DNA from: Mesorhizobium tamadayense
GTDB lineage: Bacteria; Pseudomonadota; Alphaproteobacteria; Rhizobiales; Rhizobiaceae
DNA: 64,000 bases
Assembly (NCBI RefSeq): GCF_003863365.1
Contig: NZ_RQXT01000006.1
Location: forward strand, 1 to 64,000
Direction of reading: 5' to 3'
Notes under the pieces: generated by a model
Seen by the model: the letters and a program-made list of their open reading frames with translations, nothing else
The model's database searches: none
Told to the model about the DNA's origin: nothing
In this document: piece by piece, positions 45,450 through 54,980 of the stretch
Numbering within the stretch: position 1 is the stretch's first letter
How the letters are laid out: each line of letters opens with the position of its first letter
Program-made: the position numbers and the translations under genes

Positions 45450-46388
45450 TTAGGGTTTGGCTCCCGGATGCTCGACCGCCTGCCGGCCGAAATCCGGCAC
45501 GTCGATATCCTGGCCGGCCTCGATGATCGAGCGGCGGATGGCGCGTGTGCGGGTGAAGAGGTCGAACAGTTTTTCACCGTCACCCCAGCGGATCGCCCGC
45601 TGCAGCGAGGCCAGATCCTCCGAGAAACGCGCCAGCATTTCCAGGATCGCATCCTTGTTGTGCAGGCACACATCCCGCCACATGGTCGGGTCGGAGGCGG
45701 CAAGACGGGTGAAATCGCGAAAGCCGGAGGCGGAATATTTGATGACTTCCGTCTTGGTCACGGATTCCAGGTCGTCGGCGGTGCCGACGATGTTATAGGC
45801 GATGATGTGCGGCAGATGCGAGACGATGGCCAGCGTCATGTCGTGATGCTGCGGGTCCATCGTGTCGATGTTGGAGCCGCAACGCCGCCAGAACTCCGAG
45901 AGCCTCTCCAGCGCTTCCGGGTCGGTGCCCGGCAGCGGCGTGAAGATGCACCAGCGGTTGTCGAACAGATCGGCGAAGCCGGCATCCGGGCCCGATTTTT
46001 CCGTGCCGGCGAGCGGGTGGCCGGGGATGAAGTGCACGCCCTCAGGCACATGCGGCCCAATCTGCGCGATGACGGAGGCCTTGGTCGAACCGACATCGGT
46101 GAGGATGGCGCCTTTCTTCAGCGTGGGCGCGATTTCTTCCGCGATAGCGCCCGATGCGCCGACCGGAACCGAGACAATGACGAGGTCCGCGTCGCGCACC
46201 GCTTCGCTTGCATCGGTCATGTAGGAATCGCCGAGATTGAGTTCCTCGGCCCGCTTGAGCGTCGATTTGCTGCGCGTCGCGATGGCGATATGCCTGGCAA
46301 GGCCTTCGCGGCGGATGACGCGGGCGAGCGACGAGCCGATCAGGCCGATGCCGACCAGCGCTACTCTTTCGAACATCGGTGATGCCAT
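45450..46388 (-). CDS. tyrC: Prephenate/arogenate dehydrogenase
   Basis: A 312-residue NAD(P)-dependent dehydrogenase for tyrosine synthesis. The Rossmann motif is GIGLIGSSLA near residue 13, and HPLAGTEKSGPDAGFADLFDN contains the catalytic His and substrate contacts. The C-terminal helical domain has SGFRDFTRLAASDPTMWRD. It is encoded directly after hisC with a six-base gap, as in other Rhizobiales. Confidence 0.94.
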   Translation of the reverse strand: MASPMFERVALVGIGLIGSSLARVIRREGLARHIAIATRSKSTLKRAEELNLGDSYMTDASEAVRDADLVIVSVPVGASGAIAEEIAPTLKKGAILTDVGSTKASVIAQIGPHVPEGVHFIPGHPLAGTEKSGPDAGFADLFDNRWCIFTPLPGTDPEALERLSEFWRRCGSNIDTMDPQHHDMTLAIVSHLPHIIAYNIVGTADDLESVTKTEVIKYSASGFRDFTRLAASDPTMWRDVCLHNKDAILEMLARFSEDLASLQRAIRWGDGEKLFDLFTRTRAIRRSIIEAGQDIDVPDFGRQAVEHPGAKP

Positions 46389-46394
46389 GGTGCT

Positions 46395-47498
46395 TCAGCT
46401 TTTCAGGAAGGTCTTGAGCGCATCGACAACGCCGCGAATGGCCTCTTCGGTGCCGATGCTCATGCGCAGCGCGTTGGGGAAGCCGTAGGCTGTGACGCGG
46501 CGCAGGATGTAGCCGCGCGCGCTCAGATAGTCGTCCGCGGCGGCCGCCGAATGCCTCTTGTCGTCGGGAAAATGAATCAGCACGAAATTGCCGACGCTGG
46601 GCGTCACGCGCAGCCCGAGCAGCGTCAGCTGCTCGCTGACCCAGGCCAGCCATTTCTCGTTATGCGCCACGCTGCGCTCGATATGGGCGCGGTCGCGGAT
46701 GGCCGCGATACCGGCCTCGATCGCGGTGGCATTGACGTTGAAAGGGCCGCGCACCCGGTTGATCGCATCGACGATATGCGCCGGCCCGTACATCCAGCCG
46801 ATACGCGCGCCGCCGAGGCCGAGCTTGGAGAAGGTGCGGGTCATGACGACATTCTCGGAGCTGCCCGCCAGCTCGATGCCGGCCTCATAGTCGTTGCGCC
46901 GCACATATTCGGCATAGGCCGCGTCGAGCACCAGGAGCACGTTCTTCGGCAGGCCGGCATGCAGCCGGCGCACCTCCTGGAAGGGCACGTAGGTGCCGGT
47001 CGGATTGTTGGGATTGGCAAGGAACACGATCCGGGTCGCCGGCGTCACCGCGGCGAGGATCGCGTCGATGTCGGCGCGCTCCTCGGTTTCCTTGACCGCT
47101 ATAGGCTTGGCGCCGGCGGCCTGGATATAGATCTTGTAGACCATGAAGGCGTGCTCGGTGAACACGGCCTCGTCGCCGGGCGCAAGATAGGTCTGCGCGA
47201 GCAGCCCCAGGATCTCGTCGGAGCCGTTGGAGCAGACGATGTTTGCCGGGTTGAGGCCATGCACATCGGCGATCGCCTCGCGCAGCCGGCGGGCGGAGCC
47301 GTCGGGATAGACTTCCAGTTTTGCAGCCACCTTCCTCGCGGCCTCGATCGCCTTCGGCGAAGGCCCGAGCGGATTCTCGTTGGCTGACAGCTTATGGACC
47401 TTCGTCACGCCGGCGGGCGCGGTGCTTTTTCCCGGCACATAGGCCTCGATGTCCATGATGCCCGCGCGGGGCGTTGGACGTGGCTGATCCTGCTTCAT
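46395..47498 (-). CDS. hisC: Histidinol-phosphate/aromatic aminotransferase
   Basis: A 367-residue class I/II PLP aminotransferase. The PLP lysine is K225 in [14 protein letters not shown]; the Asn and Asp/Tyr contacts lie in NPNNPTGTY and LDAAYAEYV. Being in one operon with tyrC suggests it may work in tyrosine or phenylalanine synthesis as well as, or instead of, histidine synthesis. ATG 47498 ([13 protein letters not shown]) is used; the open frame extends to 47585 without family similarity. Confidence 0.93.
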   Translation of the reverse strand: MKQDQPRPTPRAGIMDIEAYVPGKSTAPAGVTKVHKLSANENPLGPSPKAIEAARKVAAKLEVYPDGSARRLREAIADVHGLNPANIVCSNGSDEILGLLAQTYLAPGDEAVFTEHAFMVYKIYIQAAGAKPIAVKETEERADIDAILAAVTPATRIVFLANPNNPTGTYVPFQEVRRLHAGLPKNVLLVLDAAYAEYVRRNDYEAGIELAGSSENVVMTRTFSKLGLGGARIGWMYGPAHIVDAINRVRGPFNVNATAIEAGIAAIRDRAHIERSVAHNEKWLAWVSEQLTLLGLRVTPSVGNFVLIHFPDDKRHSAAAADDYLSARGYILRRVTAYGFPNALRMSIGTEEAIRGVVDALKTFLKS

Positions 47499-47689
47499 GT
47501 TAAAAAATCCGTCGAGAGGCCATTCGAGGCCGCAGCGGAAATACAGTCCGCGGCCCTGAATGTCGAGTACCGGCGCTCGCGCCAAGATGCTGGCCCCAAG
47601 CTGCTGGCTTCGAGATGCTGTCCCCAGATGTTGACCAAGCAGCGGGCCGTTGACGAAGCGTCTCGCCGGCCCTAGAAGAGCAGCCGGAC

Positions 47690-47748
47690 TTCCCGTGGTG
47701 ATTTGGCCGGTCGGCTTGCAGCCACGTTAAACAATTCGCTAAAGGGCC
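47690..47748 (+). promoter_or_regulatory. SAM-II riboswitch upstream of metX
   Basis: The sequence matches the SAM-II (metA) aptamer almost throughout: CCCGTGGTGATTTGG at 47692-47706, then GGCTTGCAGCCACGTTAAA at 47713-47731, and GCTAAAGGG at 47738-47746. SAM-II folds as an H-type pseudoknot that senses S-adenosylmethionine. It lies 99 bases before metX, its usual target in Rhizobiales. Confidence 0.95.
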
Positions 47749-47761
47749 GTTTGCATCCTGT

Positions 47762-47794
47762 AACCGGCTTTGCGAAGGCATGCCGGTTTTTTTG
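47762..47794 (+). terminator. Intrinsic terminator of the SAM-II riboswitch
   Basis: AACCGGC (47762-47768) pairs perfectly with GCCGGTT (47782-47788), followed by a run of seven T. It starts 14 bases after the SAM-II aptamer and precedes metX by 53 bases, so it can act as a transcriptional off switch when SAM is plentiful. Confidence 0.75.
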
Positions 47795-47846
47795 TTGTCC
47801 GCCGCCGGCCGGATAACGCGTCGGGCGAAAGTTCGATGCGGACCGA

Positions 47847-49025
47847 ATGAGGGATGCAATGGCCGCCGAGCGCGTGAGAACCAACAACGAGGCCGACAAC
47901 CCGTCGAGCCCGATGCTGCAGTTCGGCCCCGACAAACCGCTGAAGCTCGATGCGGGCACGGTGCTGTCGCCATTCCAGATCGCTTACCAGACCTACGGCA
48001 CCCTCAACGACGCCCGCTCCAACGCCATCCTCGTCTGCCACGCGCTGACCGGCGACCAGCATGTCGCCAGCACCAATCCGGTGACCGGCAAGCCAGGCTG
48101 GTGGGAGGTACTGATCGGCCCCGGCAAGATCATCGACACCAGTCGCTTCTTCGTTATTTGCGCGAACGTCGTCGGCGGCTGCCTCGGCTCCACCGGCCCG
48201 GCCTCGACCAATCCGGCGACAGGCAGGCCCTACGGCCTCGACCTGCCGATCATCACCATCCGCGACATGGCGCGCGCGCAGCTGATGCTGGTCGACCATT
48301 TCGGCATCGAGAAGCTGTTTTGCGTGCTCGGCGGCTCGATGGGCGGCATGCAGGTGCTGCAATGGGCCGCCAGCTACCCGGAGCGCGTCTTCTCCGCGCT
48401 GCCGATCGCCACAGGCGCGCGCCATTCCTCGCAGAACATCGCCTTCCACGAAGTCGGGCGGCAGGCCGTCATGGCCGATCCGGAATGGCACGGCGGCAAA
48501 TATCTCGATTTCGGCAGGCGCCCGGAAAAGGGGCTCGCCGTCGCGCGCATGGCGGCGCATATCACTTACCTCTCGGAGGCCGCGCTTCACCGCAAGTTCG
48601 GTCGCAACCTGCAGGACCGCGAGGCGCTCACCTTCGGTTTCGACGCCGATTTCCAGATCGAAAGCTATTTGCGCCATCAGGGCATGACGTTCGTCGACCG
48701 CTTCGACGCCAACTCCTACCTCTATCTGACACGCGCGATGGACTATTTCGACCTCGCCGCCGACCACGGCGGACGGCTGGCCGATGCCTTCGCCGGCACC
48801 AAGACGCGCTTCTGCCTCGTGTCCTTCACATCCGACTGGCTGTTTCCGACCGAGGAGAGCCGCTCGATCGTGCATGCGCTAAACGCCGCCGGCGCCTCCG
48901 TCTCCTTCGTCGAGATCGAGACCGATCGCGGCCACGACGCGTTCCTGCTCGACGAGCCCGAGTTGTTCGCGGCCATCAATGGCTTCATCGCCTCGGCCGC
49001 CCGCGCCAGGGGGCTCAGCCTATGA
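47847..49025 (+). CDS. metX: Homoserine O-acyltransferase
   Basis: A 392-residue alpha/beta-hydrolase fold enzyme that acylates homoserine in methionine synthesis. The nucleophile is S164 in LGGSMGGMQ; the catalytic Asp is in FTSDWLFP and the His in [17 protein letters not shown] and GGCLGSTGP form the oxyanion and substrate loops. An ATG four codons in is an alternative start. Control by the SAM-II riboswitch upstream gives feedback from the end product. metW follows 91 bases later. Confidence 0.96.
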   Translation: MRDAMAAERVRTNNEADNPSSPMLQFGPDKPLKLDAGTVLSPFQIAYQTYGTLNDARSNAILVCHALTGDQHVASTNPVTGKPGWWEVLIGPGKIIDTSRFFVICANVVGGCLGSTGPASTNPATGRPYGLDLPIITIRDMARAQLMLVDHFGIEKLFCVLGGSMGGMQVLQWAASYPERVFSALPIATGARHSSQNIAFHEVGRQAVMADPEWHGGKYLDFGRRPEKGLAVARMAAHITYLSEAALHRKFGRNLQDREALTFGFDADFQIESYLRHQGMTFVDRFDANSYLYLTRAMDYFDLAADHGGRLADAFAGTKTRFCLVSFTSDWLFPTEESRSIVHALNAAGASVSFVEIETDRGHDAFLLDEPELFAAINGFIASAARARGLSL

Positions 49026-49116
49026 GCGGCGCGCGATCTCTTTGTTTTAGCCGCATTTTTGCGACGCCCAAGCGATTCCGCTTGGCTGCAAATGCTCCGA
49101 GGCCGAAGGTGTGCCC

Positions 49117-49731
49117 ATGAGCGTCAATCGCGCCCAGCGTGTCGACCTCGAGGTCGTCACCGATCTCATCCCGTCGCGTTCGCGCGTCCTCGATGTCGGC
49201 TCGGGCGACGGCGTGCTTCTGGAACTCCTGCAGGAAACCAAGCAGGTCGACGGCCGCGGGCTGGAGCTGTCGCAACGCGGCGTCAACGAATGCGTGGCGC
49301 GCGGCCTTTCCGTCGTCCAGGGCGATGCCGACAAGGATCTGGAATTCTATCCCGACAAGGGCTTCGACTTCGTCGTGCTGTCACAAACCCTGCAGGCGAC
49401 CCGCAATCCCAAGCTGGTGCTCGACGAGTTGCTTCGGATCGGCAACCGCGCCATCGTCTCTTTCCCCAATTTCGGCCATTGGCGCGTGCGCTTTTCGCTG
49501 CTGGTCAAGGGCAGGATGCCGGTCACCAAGGACCTGCCCTATTCCTGGTACGACACGCCGAACATCCACTTCTGCACCATCCGCGACTTCGTCAACCTGT
49601 GCGAGGAGCTCGGCGCAACCGTCGAGAAGGCCACCGCGCTCGACGCCAACGGCCAGAAGATCGGCCTGTCGATGCCCTGGTGGTTCTGGAACTTCTTCGG
49701 CCAGCAGGCGGTGTTTTTGCTGAGACGATAG
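49117..49731 (+). CDS. metW: Methionine biosynthesis protein MetW
   Basis: A 204-residue methyltransferase-like protein. The SAM-binding motif is RVLDVGSGDGVLLELL, and FDFVVLSQTLQATRNP and SFPNFGHWRVRFSLL are typical of MetW. MetW works with MetX; in several bacteria it is needed for full homoserine acyltransferase function. ATG 49117 is preferred over GTG 49111. The metX-metW pairing under SAM-II is standard in Rhizobiales. Confidence 0.95.
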   Translation: MSVNRAQRVDLEVVTDLIPSRSRVLDVGSGDGVLLELLQETKQVDGRGLELSQRGVNECVARGLSVVQGDADKDLEFYPDKGFDFVVLSQTLQATRNPKLVLDELLRIGNRAIVSFPNFGHWRVRFSLLVKGRMPVTKDLPYSWYDTPNIHFCTIRDFVNLCEELGATVEKATALDANGQKIGLSMPWWFWNFFGQQAVFLLRR

Positions 49732-49818
49732 TGGCGCCCGAAACGGCTCTCTTGGCTGGCAGCACAGACGCGGATGTCGGTGAAGCGCCAAAATATTTTG
49801 CATTGTTGTTTGTGTCAT

Positions 49819-49845
49819 TTGACAACGATCGGTTGCGGCTATACC
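49819..49845 (+). promoter_or_regulatory. Possible promoter before the glycosyltransferase gene
   Basis: TTGACA (49819-49824) and TATACC (49840-49845) are separated by 15 bases, shorter than the optimum of 17. The surrounding 100 bases are clearly more AT-rich than neighbouring genes. It lies 33 bases before the ATG at 49878. Confidence 0.4.
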
Positions 49846-49877
49846 GACCTGAATTTAGGCAACCTGGTGAAGCAGCG

Positions 49878-50870
49878 ATGGTCGGCGATCTCCCGACTTA
49901 CTCAGTCGTCGTGGAAATGGAAAACGCCAAGTCGATCGACTGGGACGAGATCGGCGTTGGACTGACCGTCCTGGCGGATGAAATCGCCTCGGTTTCGGCG
50001 GCCGGTTTCGCAAGCCCGAAAGTCATCATCTCGCACGCCGGGCACGACGCGGACGCCCAGTCGCTGCGAGACCACATCAATAGGGAAGCACCTCAGCTGA
50101 AAGAGGTGTCTGAGCTTCGCTTCGCCGCCTGTCCCGGTGGCCGCTACTACGAGCTCAAGAACAACGGCATCCTTGCCGCCGAGACAGATGTGGTGGTCTT
50201 CATGGACTCCGACACGGTTCCGGAATCGGACTGGCTCTCGATCCTGCTCGGCCCATTTCGGAATCCCGGAACCGTTTGCGTCAATGGCTATACCTATCTT
50301 TTCTATGATGATTTCTCCTCGCGAACCTTTGCTTTGATCTGGTTCTTCCCTATGGCTCAGGGAGACAAGAAATTTGCCGCGAAACGGGCGATCAACGCCA
50401 ATAACGTCGCCTTCCGGCGCGACTGGATTGCCGGTCATCCCTTCCCGCAAAACAACGGTTTCAAGGTTTCTTGCACGCTGCTGATGCATCAGCTCCGGCG
50501 CGAGGGCCACGAAATCGTCCATGCCGGCGCGCGCGTCTATCACTATCCCCCCCGCGGCTGGCGATTCTTCTGTTGGCGCGCGCTGGTGACCGGCAGGGAC
50601 GCCGACAGAAAATTCGTCGCGCTTCATGCCCCCAGTCGCAGTCAGCGAATCGTCAAGTCGTTAAGCCGCTGGGGAACCATGTCGTGGCGCACAACACGAC
50701 GCGTACTCAGTCACGCGCCGCAAACGGGTATGCCTCTTTGGCAGATCCCGTTTTCGCTGGCGGTGGGCCTGGCCTTTTATACCCTGGCCTTTCTTGGTCA
50801 TTTCAGCCTCGCTGCAGGTCTCGTAAGCGACGAGATTGAAACCATGCCGGACTATGTTGGGCATAGTTGA
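49878..50870 (+). CDS. Family 2 glycosyltransferase
   Basis: A 330-residue GT-A fold protein. The start MVGDLPTYSVVVEMENAKSI leads into the nucleotide-binding domain. The metal-binding DxD is in VVVFMDSDTVPESDWL, and NNVAFRRDW and MHQLRREGHE are acceptor-domain features. One or two C-terminal hydrophobic segments (PFSLAVGLAFYTLAFLGHF) suggest membrane association. The frame is open upstream through metW, and a GTG at 49731 is possible. The AT-rich 147-bp gap with a promoter-like sequence favours ATG 49878. Acceptor and sugar are unknown; polysaccharide synthesis is likely. Confidence 0.82.
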   Translation: MVGDLPTYSVVVEMENAKSIDWDEIGVGLTVLADEIASVSAAGFASPKVIISHAGHDADAQSLRDHINREAPQLKEVSELRFAACPGGRYYELKNNGILAAETDVVVFMDSDTVPESDWLSILLGPFRNPGTVCVNGYTYLFYDDFSSRTFALIWFFPMAQGDKKFAAKRAINANNVAFRRDWIAGHPFPQNNGFKVSCTLLMHQLRREGHEIVHAGARVYHYPPRGWRFFCWRALVTGRDADRKFVALHAPSRSQRIVKSLSRWGTMSWRTTRRVLSHAPQTGMPLWQIPFSLAVGLAFYTLAFLGHFSLAAGLVSDEIETMPDYVGHS

Positions 50871-51068
50871 GGGTAGTGCCCGCAAAGTGTTGCTTTCAAA
50901 CCGCATGATTTTGAGGAATACGGTGTGAACTTGGTTCCGACGCGACGCTTCAGGTGACATAGACCACTCTTTTCTGTAGCGTTTCGTCGAATCCATCCGG
51001 GGGCGGACATGGAGGGCAGATGCGAGATCCATCCGGTTATCGCTTATCTGCCTCATAACGAAAGTTAG

Positions 51069-52004
51069 ATGCCGACCGCTTCCGACACAGCTCCGCTGAT
51101 CACCGTGATCACGCCGACGCACAACCGGCGCAGCCAGGTCGTGCGCGCGGTGGAAAGCGTTCTTGCCCAGACACTTACCCGCTTCGAGCACATCGTCGTC
51201 GACGACGGTTCGACCGACGGAACGGCCCTGGCGCTGGCCGAAATTCGCGATCCCAGACTGATCTATGTCGGCGCGAAATGGCGAGGCGCAAATGCCGCGC
51301 GCAACGCGGGCATCGAGCGCGCGCGGGCGCCGATCGTGACCTTCCTTGATTCGGACGATGTCTATCTGCCGGACCGCCTGGACCGGACGCTGTCGCATTT
51401 CGACAAGAACCCTTCGCTCGAGGTGCTGATCAGCTCCTTCATCTCGGTGAAGGGCAACCGCAGCACCAAATGCATCAATCGTCAGGCCTTGCTCGACAAA
51501 AGCACGCTGCAGCGCGCCCTGGTCTCGCAGACGATCTTCATCGCCGGCTCGGCGATCACCGCCCGGCACGAATCGCTGCTTGCGATCGGCGGCTTTGACA
51601 GCGACATCACGCGCATGCAGGACCGCGAGCTGCTGCTGCGTTTTGCCAACCGCAGCGGCGGCTTGCTGTCGGAGGATATCGACTGGAAGAAGTATAATTC
51701 GGAAAATTCGATTTCCGGCCGGCGCGACGGCTATGTCGAGGCCTATGCCAACCTGATCGACAAGCACCCTTACATCGCCGACCGCTATCCCGACGTGCCG
51801 CCCTATATGATCGCGCGGCAGATCATCGCCGACATCCTGAAGGGCAGGCTGCCGCAGGCTTTTTCCGGTTATCTCGCCAACCGGTCGTCCAAGGCGCTCG
51901 GCTACTCGCCGACCGAACTGGTGCGCGGCTATGTCGTCGGCCGGCGCTGGCGCCGCGACTGCTATGACGAATTCCGCGCCAAATACGGCGCCCGGGCGGT
52001 GTGA
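51069..52004 (+). CDS. Family 2 glycosyltransferase
   Basis: A 311-residue GT2 protein. The N-terminus is LITVITPTHNRRSQVVRAVESVL; the UDP-sugar region has VVDDGSTDGT, and the metal-binding motif is FLDSDDVYLP. The C-terminal half carries ITRMQDRELLLRF in the acceptor region. No membrane helix is seen. It is probably part of a surface polysaccharide pathway with the preceding glycosyltransferase, but the 198-bp gap between them suggests a separate promoter. Confidence 0.9.
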   Translation: MPTASDTAPLITVITPTHNRRSQVVRAVESVLAQTLTRFEHIVVDDGSTDGTALALAEIRDPRLIYVGAKWRGANAARNAGIERARAPIVTFLDSDDVYLPDRLDRTLSHFDKNPSLEVLISSFISVKGNRSTKCINRQALLDKSTLQRALVSQTIFIAGSAITARHESLLAIGGFDSDITRMQDRELLLRFANRSGGLLSEDIDWKKYNSENSISGRRDGYVEAYANLIDKHPYIADRYPDVPPYMIARQIIADILKGRLPQAFSGYLANRSSKALGYSPTELVRGYVVGRRWRRDCYDEFRAKYGARAV

Positions 52005-52011
52005 GGGCACC

Positions 52012-52115
52012 TAAATGCATGTCGCCCAAAGTGCGCAGCGGTTTTGGGAGAACGACATGCATCAAAACAAAGACTTATAGCGTGTCGCCTGAATCCGTTT
52101 CAGCGCGACACGCTT
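52012..52115. repeat. Intergenic palindromic repeats, family B copy 2
   Basis: AATGCATGTCGCCC...GCAGCGGTTTTGGG...CGACATGCAT, followed by a second palindrome AGCGTGTCGC...GCGCGACACGCT (52079-52113). This is the same two-part arrangement as 33424-33524. Confidence 0.75.
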
Positions 52116-52116
52116 T

Positions 52117-52173
52117 AGAGCAATTCCAGGAAAAGTGCGTAGCGGTTTTCCGTCGAATTGCGAAAAACAAAGA
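52117..52173. repeat. Intergenic palindromic repeat, family A copy 3
   Basis: AGAGCAATTCCAGGAAAAGT...GTAGCGGTTTTCCG...CGAATTGCG with an AAAAACAAAGAA tail. It directly follows the family B pair, so the two families can be joined in one mosaic. Confidence 0.75.
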
Positions 52174-52197
52174 ATGGAGCGTCCGACAGCTCCAGGT

Positions 52198-52998
52198 TCA
52201 CCGATCCAGTTCCGGAAAATACGGGTCGGAAAACCGCTGCCGCAGCCGCTCGCCAAGCATGCAGTCCGTCGGTGCCTGCGCGTCGACTCGGACCATTCTG
52301 ACGCCACCGACGCCGCTCACCTCCTGGATCAGCTTGCGGCGGATCGCGGTCGAGAATTCGAACGCCGCGTAGATCGGCAGCACGAACGAGCCGGGGCCGC
52401 CGGTGACGCAATCAGCGTAGTAGCGATCAAGCCGGCTGACGCTCGGCGACGGACTGATCAGGATCGGCAGGCCGTTGATGATTATGCCCTCGGCTAAAGC
52501 CGCATCGCGGGTCATGACGACGGGCAGTCCGGCATTGTTGGGCCCGTCCCCCGATATGTCGATGACCCGGCGCGACGCCGAAAAGCCGTTTTTCTCCAAA
52601 AGCCCGGCGCCGAAGCCGAGAGCGCCGGAAATCGAGGTGCCGCGAAAGCTCCGGAACGGACGGCCCGCGATCTTGTCGGCGAAGGCGTTGGCGCTGTCCG
52701 CGCCGTCGATGACCTGCCAGGCGATCACGCCATCGTCGCGCACGACGCCCGCCCATTCGAAATAGGCGAGCGCGATGCGGCCTCTCGGGCCCGAGCGCAC
52801 CGCGCTGATGAAGTCGGGATGGCGCAGCGCCCCGACATAGCCGGCGCGCTGCAAGGCGAACTCCTCCTCGTCCATCGACTGCGAAATGTCGACGGCCAGC
52901 ACGAGCTCGACGTCGACGGCAGTGCCGCCGCCGGTCGCAGGCATTGGCGCTGCCTCGGCGCAGGCAAGGCATGCAAGCAGGCTGAGCAGCTTGAGCAT
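52198..52998 (-). CDS. DUF1194 (von Willebrand factor A-like) secreted protein
   Basis: A 266-residue protein with a signal peptide (MLKLLSLLACLACAEAAP). The vWA-type metal-ion-dependent adhesion site is visible in LVLAVDISQSMDEEEF (DxSxS) and in FRGTSISGAL. DISGDGPNNAG is also typical of DUF1194. Members are exported proteins of rhizobia with unknown function, presumably protein-binding. The gene has the same direction as the ABC exporter 52 bases upstream, so both may be co-transcribed. Confidence 0.88.
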   Translation of the reverse strand: MLKLLSLLACLACAEAAPMPATGGGTAVDVELVLAVDISQSMDEEEFALQRAGYVGALRHPDFISAVRSGPRGRIALAYFEWAGVVRDDGVIAWQVIDGADSANAFADKIAGRPFRSFRGTSISGALGFGAGLLEKNGFSASRRVIDISGDGPNNAGLPVVMTRDAALAEGIIINGLPILISPSPSVSRLDRYYADCVTGGPGSFVLPIYAAFEFSTAIRRKLIQEVSGVGGVRMVRVDAQAPTDCMLGERLRQRFSDPYFPELDR

Positions 52999-53050
52999 GG
53001 CAGGCTCCCACCACGCCGGGATTCTTCCCGGCGATCGCGGCGAAATAAAG

Positions 53051-54862
53051 CTATTTGTTGGCGCGCACGGCTGTTGGCGGCGGTTCGATCGCTCCGGCGC
53101 GGAGGCGAGCCGGCTTGAGCGCCGATCCGCCGCTATCCTTGACGATGGTGAGCGCGCGCGGGAAGAACTGGTTGTTGTGCAGCCCGCGCCCGATATTGAG
53201 GATTGCGGCATCCGGCAGCCTGGCCTGCAGCATCGCCAGCACGCGCTGCAACGTGGCGCCGTCGAATGTGTCCAGCGCCTCGTCGATGATCACCCATTTC
53301 GGCTTCCTCAGCGCCAGCCGCGCGAAGGCGAGCAGCCGCTGCTCGTCGTCGGCCAGCTCATGCTCCCAGCGCGCCGAACGGTCGAGCTGGGACGACAGGC
53401 GCTCAAGGCCGACTTCGCCGAGCACCGCGGAAATCTCGGCGTCGTCGATCTTGGCGCCTTCGGCATGGTTGAGCACGTCGCGCAGCGTGCCGAGCGGGAA
53501 ATAAGGCGTGCGCGGCACGAAGAACGGCCTCTCCCCGGCCGGCATGCCGATACGGCCGCGTCCCCATGGCCAGAGACCGGCGATGGCGCGGAAGAACAGC
53601 GTCTTGCCGGCGCGCGGATCGCCGGTGATCATGACGCGCTCGCCCGCCTTTATCTCGACGTCCGTCTCGGCAAGCCTGGTGCAGCCGTCGGGCGAGGCGA
53701 CCTCGAGCTTGTCGAACGTCAGCTTGCCATTCTCGTTTTCGCCGAACGCGATGCGCTTTTCCTGGGCATGCAGGATATCCGTTTCGCCAAGCGCGATGCG
53801 GAAGTCGGCGACGCGCATCAGTGTCGCCCGCCAGTCGGCGATGGCGCCGATGTTGTTGATGAACCAGCGCAGCGAGGAATTCACCTGGTTGAAGGCGCCG
53901 ACCGCCATCATCAATCCGCCGAAGCTGATATCGCCCGCGAAATAGACTGGTGACGCGACAAGGATCGGCGCCACCACGGTGATCCAGCCATAGGCATCGG
54001 TGACCCAGGACAGGTTGATCTGAGCGGCGTAGATGCGCCGCATGGCGCCGAGCACGCTACCGAGGTCGAGCTCGAGCTGCCGCCTGGCGTCCGCCTCGCC
54101 ATGGGCGAGCGCGATGGCGTCGACATTCTCGTTGACGCGGACCATGGAGGAGCGCAGCACCGCCTCGCGCGTGTAGCGATCGCTGTTGAAGCGGATTAGC
54201 GGCCGGCCCACCAGCCAGCTCAGCCAGGAGGCGATGCCGGCGTAGAGGAGCGCCGCCCAGACCATGTAGCCGGGTATTGCCAGCGAATAGCCGCCGACAT
54301 CGAAGACGAAGCCCGAAGAGAGCTGCCACAGCACGCCGATGAAGGACACAAGCAGGATGAAAGATTGCAGCAGGCCGACGCCGAGGTCGGTCGACAGATC
54401 CGAGAAATGCCCGGCATCCTGCTGCATGCGCTGGTCGGGATTGACGCCGATGGCTCCGGCATGGGTGAGTCGGAAGGCGCGCGCCGGCCGCATCCATTCA
54501 TCGATCAGGTCGAGCGTCAGCGCTTCGCGCAGCCTCAGCCGGATCGTCTGGTTGAGCCAGGTCTGGCCGACATTGAGCACCAGGAGGCTGCCTGCGATTG
54601 CGGCAAATACCATTAGCTGGTGGAGGAAAGCCGGCAAGTCGCGCCGCGCCAGGGCATCGTAGAAAGGCTGGTTCCAGCGGTTGAGCAGGACCTGCCCGAT
54701 CGAGGTTGCGACGATGACGCCGATAATGCCGATCGAGGCCCACAAGAGCTGCCTGCGTACCGGTGACGTCTTTAGCGCCAGCCTGATCGTCGCCAGCTGG
54801 TCTGAGAGGCTGCTCGACTCGACCGAGAACGCAGGCTGTTCGATACCGGGCGTATCATCCAT
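53051..54862 (-). CDS. Fused ABC transporter permease/ATPase (SbmA/BacA-domain type, YddA-like)
   Basis: A 603-residue protein. The N-terminal 370 residues form an SbmA/BacA-type membrane domain with NRWNQPFYDALARRDLPAF and NPDQRMQQDAGHFSDL. The C-terminal ATPase has P-loop GDPRAGKT and Walker B PKWVIIDEALDTFD. The signature motif is degenerate (LADDEQRLLAFARL in place of LSGGEQ). Family members import vitamin B12 or move peptides and very-long-chain acyl groups; the substrate here is unknown. The frame is open to 55180, but ATG 54862 begins the conserved part. Confidence 0.87.
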   Translation of the reverse strand: MDDTPGIEQPAFSVESSSLSDQLATIRLALKTSPVRRQLLWASIGIIGVIVATSIGQVLLNRWNQPFYDALARRDLPAFLHQLMVFAAIAGSLLVLNVGQTWLNQTIRLRLREALTLDLIDEWMRPARAFRLTHAGAIGVNPDQRMQQDAGHFSDLSTDLGVGLLQSFILLVSFIGVLWQLSSGFVFDVGGYSLAIPGYMVWAALLYAGIASWLSWLVGRPLIRFNSDRYTREAVLRSSMVRVNENVDAIALAHGEADARRQLELDLGSVLGAMRRIYAAQINLSWVTDAYGWITVVAPILVASPVYFAGDISFGGLMMAVGAFNQVNSSLRWFINNIGAIADWRATLMRVADFRIALGETDILHAQEKRIAFGENENGKLTFDKLEVASPDGCTRLAETDVEIKAGERVMITGDPRAGKTLFFRAIAGLWPWGRGRIGMPAGERPFFVPRTPYFPLGTLRDVLNHAEGAKIDDAEISAVLGEVGLERLSSQLDRSARWEHELADDEQRLLAFARLALRKPKWVIIDEALDTFDGATLQRVLAMLQARLPDAAILNIGRGLHNNQFFPRALTIVKDSGGSALKPARLRAGAIEPPPTAVRANK

Positions 54863-54980
54863 ATGCGAGATCCCTGCTTTCGGGAATGGTGAACGGCGAC
54901 GGTGCCGCGCCCCGAACCCGCCCCTGAGATAGGGTGATGATTGCCGTGCGACGCAAGGCTCCGCCCCGATCACGAACGCG

